From Glaciecola sp047250385 (GTDB lineage Bacteria > Pseudomonadota > Gammaproteobacteria > Enterobacterales > Alteromonadaceae): a DNA stretch of 64,000 bases. The translations under genes and the position numbers were made by a program. The stretch lies in contig NZ_JBLBVM010000050.1 in assembly GCF_047250385.1 (NCBI RefSeq), positions 62,001 to 126,000 on the forward strand, written 5' to 3'. The notes under the pieces were generated by a model. That model saw only the letters and a list, made by a program, of their open reading frames with translations. It was not told the origin of the DNA and made no database searches. Shown piece by piece: positions 1-6,046 of this stretch (position 1 is the first letter of the stretch; each line of letters begins with the position of its first letter).

Positions 1-51
1 GGTAATAGTTACGGGACGGATTTGACTAGCTGTTCTGCCGCTTGGACGCAT
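1..51 (-). CDS. rph: Ribonuclease PH, N-terminal 17 codons only
   Basis: Only the first 17 codons lie in the window; the gene runs off the left edge. The reverse strand reads MRPSGRTASQIRPVTIT, the conserved start of RNase PH, the phosphorolytic 3'-5' exoribonuclease that trims tRNA 3' ends. A good ribosome binding site (AAGGAG) sits 6 nt before the ATG at 51. In many gammaproteobacteria rph is divergently adjacent to yicC; here a toxin-antitoxin-like pair lies between them. The call rests on the characteristic N-terminus plus yicC nearby. Confidence 0.85.
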   Translation of the reverse strand, partial: MRPSGRTASQIRPVTIT

Positions 52-254
52 GTTTAACTCCTTAAAATTCAGGGCCGAATTATAGCGTAGTTATGTTGTA
101 AGCGGGAGGTGTAAAGTTAGCTATTCGGAAAAAAGTTGGTGTGAGACACCTTGCTAAGCAAAAACGAAGAACGCTTTTCTTATTCAAACTGGCTTGAAGG
201 GTCATATTTGTAGCTTGTTCCATCAAATATAATTCACCAAACTTTGAATACAAG

Positions 255-283
255 TTCACAACGTACGACAAATTACGTACAAT
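255..283 (+). promoter_or_regulatory. Possible promoter/operator of the toxin-antitoxin pair
   Basis: TTCACA (255-260) and TACAAT (278-283) are separated by 17 nt and resemble a sigma-70 promoter. An imperfect palindrome built on CGTACG/CGTAC (261-280) overlaps the spacer and -10. Such overlap is typical of autorepressed toxin-antitoxin operons. The predicted transcript would begin only a few bases before the toxin ATG at 295, after the AAGGG Shine-Dalgarno, so either the message is nearly leaderless or another promoter is used. Confidence 0.3.
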
Positions 284-294
284 AAGGGCGCTAA

Positions 295-591
295 ATGGGC
301 TTTAGAAAAGCGAAACGCCAAGTCTTAGAATGCTTGTCGTCTGGAAAAATTCTGCATGAAGTAAGGCAACATATTGATTTAAAGAACTTATTTTCCACGG
401 GGCAGATCAGTATAGACGAAGTCAGTTTAATTATTGCTAGGGCTAAGGGCACAGAGTACCAACAAGCGAAACACCATACTGTAAAGTCTGTAAACGTCCA
501 TATTTTGAAGACTAGATATTGCGGGCAACGTTGGTACATAAAATGGTATTACATTGAACCAAATTCAGTATTTATTAGTGTACATCATTAA
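295..591 (+). CDS. MqsR-like toxin (putative mRNA interferase)
   Basis: The product has 98 residues, the same size as E. coli MqsR (98 aa). By eye it follows the MqsR plan: N-terminal helices, a segment like MqsR's IIGLSESDFYKS (here IIARAKGTEYQQ), then two beta strands with WYIKWYYIEP and FISVHH at the C-terminus, in place of VYLKVTVIHD and LIVSFK. MqsR toxins are RelE-fold, ribosome-independent endoribonucleases. The gene comes first and the zinc-ribbon partner second, the gene order of mqsRA. AAGGG lies 6 nt before the ATG. The stop overlaps an ATG (TAATG at 591) in the downstream frame. The family assignment is inference from pattern and context, not from a search. Confidence 0.55.
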   Translation: MGFRKAKRQVLECLSSGKILHEVRQHIDLKNLFSTGQISIDEVSLIIARAKGTEYQQAKHHTVKSVNVHILKTRYCGQRWYIKWYYIEPNSVFISVHH

Positions 592-614
592 TGATAAATA
601 CTAAGGACTTCATA

Positions 615-1208
615 ATGAAAATATACAAAGTAGGTGATGTTGTGAAAGCGGTTTGCCATACATGTAAATCTGTTCAGGATGCTGTTTTTAGGCTCTCTGA
701 TGTGCCGCTCAGTGATAACAGTTGTACTGTCAAAAATGTACTTGTAGGTTGTTGTAGAAGCTGCAACGAAATGATTATTATGCCGCAACAATCAGCACCA
801 TTGATCAACAAGAAAATAACAGCTCAAAAGAAATCACTGGAGACAAGAGTGCCAGCACACATGGTGGATATTCTAAAAGCGGCAAGCCAAGAACTGGGAG
901 CTAGCCCAGAGTTTACGACTCCTTTAATCAAATATTATTTACACATTTTGTCAGAGCAAGAGCAGCCTTTGGATGATTTGCTTGAATATTTGGAGAGTGA
1001 CTTAGCCCAAGGAACGTCGCAAAAGCGCATTTCAGTGAAAGGTAGATTTGTTGCAGAAGAAGTTAGTCGCATTAAATTGAAAGCAAACATTCAAAGCACC
1101 ACTGACATCATGAAAGCAGTCGTTTTAAGAATAAATAACGACGTGCTGGTAAAGCCAACAGCTAAAACCCTTAGTGAACTTCGCAGTGTTGCAGCAGCCT
1201 TTTCTTGA
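615..1208 (+). CDS. Putative antitoxin: MqsA-like zinc ribbon plus two RHH-like segments
   Basis: The product has 197 residues. The N-terminus carries C14-x2-C17 and C47-x2-C50, matching the zinc-binding toxin-neutralising domain of MqsA. The expected C-terminal XRE-type HTH is absent. Instead there are two segments with the strand-helix-helix pattern of ribbon-helix-helix DNA-binding proteins, around residues 66-105 (beginning KKSLETRVPAHMVDIL) and 135-180 (KRISVKGRFVAEEVSRIK). The ATG at 615 is chosen because AAGGA lies 7 nt upstream; an in-frame ATG at 591 overlaps the toxin stop and could be used by coupling. It probably neutralises the toxin and represses the operon. The RHH reading is by eye and is the least certain part. 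Confidence 0.55.
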   Translation: MKIYKVGDVVKAVCHTCKSVQDAVFRLSDVPLSDNSCTVKNVLVGCCRSCNEMIIMPQQSAPLINKKITAQKKSLETRVPAHMVDILKAASQELGASPEFTTPLIKYYLHILSEQEQPLDDLLEYLESDLAQGTSQKRISVKGRFVAEEVSRIKLKANIQSTTDIMKAVVLRINNDVLVKPTAKTLSELRSVAAAFS

Positions 1209-1229
1209 TTTTATCCGTATAACTAAAAT

Positions 1230-1259
1230 TCAGTTAATTCATTAAACCCTGCTATAATT
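1230..1259 (+). promoter_or_regulatory. Extended -10 promoter upstream of yicC
   Basis: TGCTATAAT (TG at 1251-1252, consensus TATAAT at 1254-1259) is an extended -10 element, with a weak TTCAGT -35 at 1230-1235. It lies after the antitoxin stop and about 130 nt before the yicC start, so yicC probably keeps its own promoter despite the inserted toxin-antitoxin pair. Confidence 0.55.
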
Positions 1260-1392
1260 GCAGCGCTTGTTGCTGGTTATTGAACGTGAAAAAACACTTA
1301 TCAACCAGTCTAGCATCCCGATTAATTTATCTTATTTATGCCAACCTAAATCCCAAAAGATATGGTGGCTAAAATGTATTAAAGGAACACCT

Positions 1393-2256
1393 ATGATTTA
1401 CAGTATGACTGGATTCGCTCGCCGAGAAATAAAAGCCGAATGGGGCAGTGCCGTTTGGGAAATTCGCTCGGTGAACCAACGTTACCTTGAGACATTCTTC
1501 AGACTACCAGAGCAATTCAGAAGCCTAGAACCTATTTTGCGCGAACGCTTTCGCAAAGGCCTACAACGCGGAAAAGTAGAATGCGCACTGCGCTTTAGCA
1601 TGAACGACGCCGATGCTAGCGCCATTAATGTGAACAAAGACATTGCCAAACAAGTTATCGCCGCCGCCGCTTGGGTACAAAAGCAAGGTGACGTAGCACA
1701 AACTAATCCGATTGAAATTCTTCGTTGGCCGGGCGTCATTGCCGCACAAGAAGCCGACATGGACGCTATACAAGCCGACATGCTCAAAGCCTTCGACGAC
1801 ACTTTCAAAGACTTCGTCGCAGCCCGCGCAAGTGAAGGCGACAACATGAAAGTGCTTATTCAACAACGTTTGGAAGCGATCCAAGCTGAAGCAAACAAAG
1901 TCGCCGAACACATGCCAACGGTAATTGAGTGGCAAAAAGACCGCATTCGCGCCAAGTTCACCGAAGCTCAAATTGAATTGGACGCCACCCGCGTTGAACA
2001 AGAGATGGTGCTACTAGCACAAAAGATGGATGTTGCTGAAGAGTTAGATCGTTTGAATTCGCACGTGACAGAAACGATGTCTATTTTGAAGAAAGGTGGC
2101 GCGGTAGGTCGTAGACTTGATTTCATGATGCAGGAATTTAATCGTGAGGCGAATACCTTGGGGTCGAAGTCGATTAATTCTGAAGTGACGCAGTCGGCGG
2201 TTGAGTTGAAGGTGTTGATTGAGCAGATGAGGGAGCAGATCCAAAACATCGAATAG
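1393..2256 (+). CDS. yicC: YicC family protein (RNA-metabolism factor)
   Basis: The 287-residue product begins MIYSMTGFARREI, the hallmark YicC N-terminus, and ends with the conserved region containing DFMMQEFNREANTLGSKS. This is full family length. YicC proteins are linked to RNA decay (endoribonuclease activity; in E. coli a role in small-RNA turnover with PNPase). The ATG at 1393 has AAAGGA about 7 nt upstream; the longer frame from 1258 overlaps the promoter and is unlikely. rph starts on the other strand at 51. A hairpin terminator follows at 2297. Confidence 0.9.
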   Translation: MIYSMTGFARREIKAEWGSAVWEIRSVNQRYLETFFRLPEQFRSLEPILRERFRKGLQRGKVECALRFSMNDADASAINVNKDIAKQVIAAAAWVQKQGDVAQTNPIEILRWPGVIAAQEADMDAIQADMLKAFDDTFKDFVAARASEGDNMKVLIQQRLEAIQAEANKVAEHMPTVIEWQKDRIRAKFTEAQIELDATRVEQEMVLLAQKMDVAEELDRLNSHVTETMSILKKGGAVGRRLDFMMQEFNREANTLGSKSINSEVTQSAVELKVLIEQMREQIQNIE

Positions 2257-2296
2257 GTTCTTGGGTAGAAAGTTACCCGTCCAAGAGAGTCTTAGA

Positions 2297-2333
2297 AGCC
2301 CTGTTATTTCGTTTAAAATACAGGGCTGTTTTA
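2297..2333 (+). terminator. Rho-independent terminator of yicC
   Basis: AGCCCTGT (2297-2304) pairs perfectly with ACAGGGCT (2320-2327) and is followed by GTTTTA. It lies 40 nt past the yicC stop. Confidence 0.75.
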
Positions 2334-2349
2334 TACTCAAGTAGAAATA

Positions 2350-2415
2350 AATTACACTTTAATGCGCATAAAAATGTAAATCAACGCATTTTTATGCGCA
2401 TAAAAGTGTAAATCA
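2350..2415. repeat. Tandem palindromic repeat pair upstream of the AAA ATPase gene
   Basis: A 22-bp unit starting ATGCGCATAAAA and ending GTAAATCA occurs at 2362-2383 and 2394-2415 with one mismatch and a 32-bp period. Each unit is centred on the self-complementary ATGCGCAT. The first is extended leftwards (ATTACACTTTA) so that it forms a near-palindrome of about 30 bp. The pair ends 40 bp before the ATPase start, which suggests an operator or a mobility-associated site. Confidence 0.7.
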
Positions 2416-2455
2416 GGTTATAGTATAGGTCGTTAACAATCTAAAATGGCGAGAA

Positions 2456-3775
2456 ATGACAATGCGACGCAACTTACTCAGCGCCCTATTAGCATGGAAA
2501 AAACAACCTGTGCGTAAGCCATTATTGATTGATGGCGCAAGGCAAACGGGTAAAACGTATCTGCTGCAAGAATTGTTTGGTAATACCTTTTCTAACATCC
2601 TGCGTATCGACTTTCTTGAAAATCCCGCCTACAAAGAAGCGTTCGACGGTTCACTGTCACCTGATGAGCTGTTAATGAACATTGAACTGTTGACCAATCA
2701 GGCGTTTAACCCGGAAACCGATCTGCTGATATTAGATGAAATTGGCGAATGTGAACGTGCCGTTACCTCACTAAAGTATTTTGCCGAAAAAGCATCGTCC
2801 TATTTTGTCACTGCCAGCGGTTCGAATATTGGTTTGCTCAACACCTTCCCTGTGGGCAAGGTTGAACAGTACAATTTACGACCACTGACCTTCCAAGAGT
2901 TTATTTACGCATCAAACGAGCAAGCACTGATCAAAGCGTTTGATAGTCAAGCAAGCACGCCTGCGGTTCACACTAAATTGATGGATAAACTAACAGACTA
3001 CTTTTTTACCGGCGGTATGCCAGAAGCCGTTTCTGCTTGGTATCAGTTTAAGGATTCAAGCATTTTAGAGCGTGTTGAAAAAGTCACCAAAATTCATGCC
3101 GATTTAGTTGCAGGTTATCGCCGCGATTTTGGTAAGTACGCGGGCAAGGTCGATGCCACACTGATTGAATCTGTGTTTAATAGCATTCCAGCACAGCTAT
3201 CACTTGTCAGCGATGACTCCGTTAAACGCTTTAAATTTAAACATGTGCATGAGCGTAAATCTCGTTATAGCGATTTTGAAACCGCTATCCATTGGCTTAA
3301 CTGCTGCCGCTTAGCCTTGCCAAACTACCCTATTGAAGGATTACCGAAATCTCCGCTGGCGGCCTATAAAAAAGAAAATATGGTTAAACTGTTTCTGTTT
3401 GATGTAGGCCTGCTCAATCATATGCTAGGCAGTAGTTATAAAGAGATTAAGCAACAAAACTACGAATACAAAGGCTATGTAGCTGAAAACTTTGTGCAAC
3501 AAGAGCTCTCTGCCATTGGCGTTGACCCAAGTTATTCGTGGAATGACGCCCGAGCCGAAATCGAATTCATTTTGGCAAGCGATGAAGGCGATATCATCCC
3601 TGTTGAAGTAAAAAGTGGTAAACGCACAAGAGCAAAATCGCTGGCATCCTACGTTAAAAAATGCGCACCAAGTAAAAGCTTTAAGTTAACTGGCACACAA
3701 GGCTCATCAGCGTTAGAACAAACCAATATCGTGATGCCTTTGTATTTCACGCAGTATTTACCACAGAGATGGTAG
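2456..3775 (+). CDS. ATP-binding protein, AAA_14 + DUF4143
   Basis: The 439-residue protein has a Walker A motif GARQTGKT near residues 27-34, a Walker B LLILDEIGE near 96, and a C-terminal part typical of DUF4143 with VEVKSGKRTRA near residue 386, resembling a PD-(D/E)XK-like VEVK strand. Genes of this family are common, sporadically distributed accessory genes of unknown physiological role. The ATG at 2456 has only a weak upstream purine stretch; ATG 2462 is an alternative. It stands alone behind the palindromic repeats and ahead of a strong bidirectional hairpin, like a self-contained transferred cassette. Confidence 0.85.
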   Translation: MTMRRNLLSALLAWKKQPVRKPLLIDGARQTGKTYLLQELFGNTFSNILRIDFLENPAYKEAFDGSLSPDELLMNIELLTNQAFNPETDLLILDEIGECERAVTSLKYFAEKASSYFVTASGSNIGLLNTFPVGKVEQYNLRPLTFQEFIYASNEQALIKAFDSQASTPAVHTKLMDKLTDYFFTGGMPEAVSAWYQFKDSSILERVEKVTKIHADLVAGYRRDFGKYAGKVDATLIESVFNSIPAQLSLVSDDSVKRFKFKHVHERKSRYSDFETAIHWLNCCRLALPNYPIEGLPKSPLAAYKKENMVKLFLFDVGLLNHMLGSSYKEIKQQNYEYKGYVAENFVQQELSAIGVDPSYSWNDARAEIEFILASDEGDIIPVEVKSGKRTRAKSLASYVKKCAPSKSFKLTGTQGSSALEQTNIVMPLYFTQYLPQRW

Positions 3776-3855
3776 AAGCTCATTTTAGCTTAGGCGAGTG
3801 CTCTGCTGACTCATTACTATCGCATAGAACAAGTGAAAAAATGGCCAAGCCTAAA

Positions 3856-3889
3856 AAAACAAAAAGCCGGAACGCCGGCTTTTTGTTTT
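3856..3889. terminator. Strong bidirectional terminator
   Basis: AAAACAAAAAGCCGG pairs with CCGGCTTTTTGTTTT around a 4-nt loop, giving a 15-bp perfect stem with T-runs on both strands. It terminates the AAA ATPase transcript about 80 nt after the stop. Confidence 0.8.
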
Positions 3890-3931
3890 CTGGTTGCTCA
3901 GCTAATTTCCATGCTGATCATATTCCGTTAA

Positions 3932-3998
3932 CATTAATGTACTTCAGTACGCTAATGTATGAGCCCTTCTAAAGGGCAGGATTTCCCGATTAAACGGG
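3932..3998. repeat. Three adjacent hairpins in noncoding DNA
   Basis: Within 67 nt there are three potential stem-loops: CATTA.TGTAC / GTAC..TAATG (3932-3957), GCCCTT-cta-AAGGGC (3963-3977) and CCCG...CGGG (3985-3998). No gene covers them. Stacked hairpins like these occur at ends of IS200/IS605 elements and in structured RNAs, but no tnpA or tnpB frame is next to them, so the origin is undecided. Confidence 0.4.
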
Positions 3999-4367
3999 TT
4001 TATGTGCCTTATTTTGGCGACCGCCTTTTATGTCAGCTATTCTCTTGCGGTTTACAGCTAACTCTAATGTCATCGCTTTCATTTGGACGGTTCAAAGGAT
4101 AAACGACGATGACATTTAGTTACTCTTTACAAGTGATTCGTGAGTCATAATAAGTGATTCGTTTCACTACAAGCAACATCAGTCATGAGTAAAGAATAGC
4201 CTATATATTTTGTTTTGGTAGGTGAATAAAGGAGTTTCTTTGCAACAAATATGACTAAAAAATGACTGTTTATTACTAAAAAATCTTGCGAAAGGTGTTG
4301 CTTATTTTTTAGGCGTTGTGGGGGTGGGGTTTAGTGTTGTGAATCATAGTGACTGAGGGTAAGAGCA
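3999..4367. other. Noncoding stretch with an inverted and a direct repeat
   Basis: No convincing gene was found. AATGTCATCG (4066-4075) and its complement CGATGACATT (4107-4116) form a 10-bp inverted repeat 31 nt apart. Just downstream AAGTGATTCGT occurs twice (4131-4141 and 4152-4162), a 21-bp period, i.e. two helical turns, which would suit binding of a protein to one face. A G-rich run (GGGGGTGGGG) is near 4320. Confidence 0.35.
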
Positions 4368-4610
4368 ATGAACGACTTTGAAGGCGACTACACTCAGGTG
4401 CTCATTGAGTAGATGATGGATCAGATAAAGAATGTAGCTAATTTGGTTATGGAATTCGATGGTAGAAAATGCTGGAATTTGCATTATAAGTCGAACACCA
4501 CCAAACAGCTAATCTTTTACCATATACCAACCATCAGGGCTGTTAGAACTGCCAGGCTTCCTATACTATATAAACTGCTTTGGCTTATATTTATGCCAAG
4601 CTATATTTAG
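4368..4610 (+). pseudogene. Short reading frame broken by an in-frame TAG
   Basis: A frame starts at ATG 4368, meets TAG at 4410-4412 after 14 codons, reopens immediately at ATG 4413 and ends at TAG 4608-4610. The 65-residue second part ends in a hydrophobic stretch (LPILYKLLWLIF). I do not recognise it. It is in the same frame as the next gene, and only TAG codons separate the pieces. It may be a decayed gene or random open frame. Confidence 0.3.
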
Positions 4611-4631
4611 ATAGAATAGGAAGGTTCTTTT

Positions 4632-5489
4632 ATGACTAACTGTCCATATTGCAATGAAAAGTTTTCCACCTTTGAACGAGTATTTTCTCCAGAAATATGC
4701 AGAAAATGTTTTCATGCCAACAAGCATTAGGAAGCATTACCTATTGAATCAACCACACACGTTACAAACACACAAAGTAACGAAGTAGCATTTAAAAAAT
4801 CTATAAAGGAAATGGAGCTTCTCGAGTTTACCAATTATTATTTATCAACTTTGAAAACTAACCTTTCAGATTTTTCTATATTTTTTAATGTTATTGGCTT
4901 TATCCTCTTTATACAGGCTTTGATTGGAATCGGTACTTTATTTGTACTATTTACCGAATTCAAAATTACTACTTTTTTTTCTACCGCAACTTTAATCTTC
5001 AATCTTGTGCTAATAGTTTGGTTTGCTAAATTAATGGGCAATTTTATTAAATTACAGACAGATAAAACTGAGCACGATTTTGCAAATAAACTAAAATTTC
5101 AATCTGAGGCAATAAAAATGGGACAAGATATTTTAGAAGAAGCTCGTGATAAAAAGAATAATAACATTGTAGTAAATGGTGGCAATGCTGTGTTTGCGTT
5201 CGACAATAGCTCTATTGACGGTGTAAAACAAACAACAAAAGTAGAAGGTAATAGTGAATTAGTTCGCTCATTAGCACTGCTAGTAAATTACTGTGAGAAA
5301 AAGGCTGATGATGTCGCTTTAGAAAAAGCCAAACTCTTAGCAACTGAGGCGACAAAAAGTCAACCTGACAAAGGTCGTTTGATTGATTTATGGACAGGTA
5401 TTGTTAGTGCAGTTCCTGAAGTTAGTGGCATTGTGGAAATAGCGAAAGACATTAAAGGTTTGTTTAGAACACTTATTAGGAGTATTTAA
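4632..5489 (+). pseudogene. Zinc-ribbon/two-TM protein gene interrupted by TAG at codon 33
   Basis: From ATG 4632, with AGGAAGG 7 nt upstream, the frame encodes a 32-residue zinc-ribbon start (CPYC ... CRKC), a TAG at 4728-4730, then continues open to TAA at 5487. The uninterrupted remainder can start at ATG 4812 (225 aa). It has two membrane helices (about residues 20-45 and 52-72 of the 225-aa form), a charged helix, a short glycine/asparagine-rich strand (VVNGGNAVFAFDNSS) and C-terminal helices. This last arrangement recurs in bacterial conflict-system membrane proteins, an impression not tested by search. The good Shine-Dalgarno belongs to the 4632 start, so the full frame was probably the original gene; CAG to TAG is the simplest lesion. 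Confidence 0.5.
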
Positions 5490-5490
5490 A

Positions 5491-5613
5491 ATTGGTTACA
5501 GACTCTCTGATAACGGAACAAAAAAGATAGCTCTAGCCTTACAGATTTAGCTACATGGATGGTCTAATAGGGTTGACGAAAAAACAAGTTTAGAACGCGA
5601 GGATACTGGATGA
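5491..5613 (+). pseudogene. Coding remnant without start codon, TAG inside
   Basis: The frame from 5491 reads like protein (GYRLSDNGTKKIALALQI, a TAG at 5548-5550, then LHGWSNRVDEKTSLERED) up to TGA 5611. AGGAG at 5478-5482 is placed correctly for an ATT codon at 5491, but no standard start exists. It follows the previous frame by 1 nt. It is most likely a fragment of a decayed gene. Confidence 0.25.
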
Positions 5614-5907
5614 GCCAATCCTTCAAGGTAGACTTAAGCAAACAAGAAAAGCGATACATTGGCAAACATTCTATACCTCGACAACCCTGTTGTCAGGATT
5701 GCAGATTTAGAAAAATCATTTGATATTCCAGAAGGACTTTTTAAGCTCATTACGTGTTATAAGTATCGAAAAATTGTGTTTAATCGGCTGAAACTAGATC
5801 TGATTGAACTAGGGATGGCCACCAATGAAACTAATACCTTGTTAGGCTTGTCTGCGAGTAACATATACCAATCCAAAATAGCTGAGGATGCTTCTCTAAA
5901 GCGTTAA
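5610..5907 (+). pseudogene. Possible frameshifted small gene
   Basis: ATG 5610 has GAGGA 6 nt upstream and opens a 37-codon frame (ends TGA 5721, Cys motif CCQDC). Overlapping it in the next frame is an 82-codon frame from TTG 5659 to TAA 5905 without a ribosome binding site. Together they could be one about 95-residue protein split by a frameshift between about 5650 and 5700. I recognise no family. The neighbouring fragments are also broken, so decay is plausible. Confidence 0.25.
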
Positions 5908-6046
5908 AAAGGCTTCTATTTTCTGTCTTCTGCTAACATTCGACAGAAAGTTGCCGGGTTAGCAAATAAGGCTTATGAAAACGAACCCGCCATCCTAACT
6001 GCATAGATTTAGTTAAGGGATTATAGTTAATCAATTACGTATTAAT

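Noticed and set aside
1258..1392. N-terminal extension of YicC (45 codons)
   Set aside because: It overlaps the -10 element at 1254-1259, and the family start MIYSMTGF with a Shine-Dalgarno lies at 1393.
3769..3972. 67-codon frame after the AAA ATPase gene
   Set aside because: It contains the terminator hairpin and no recognisable protein pattern.
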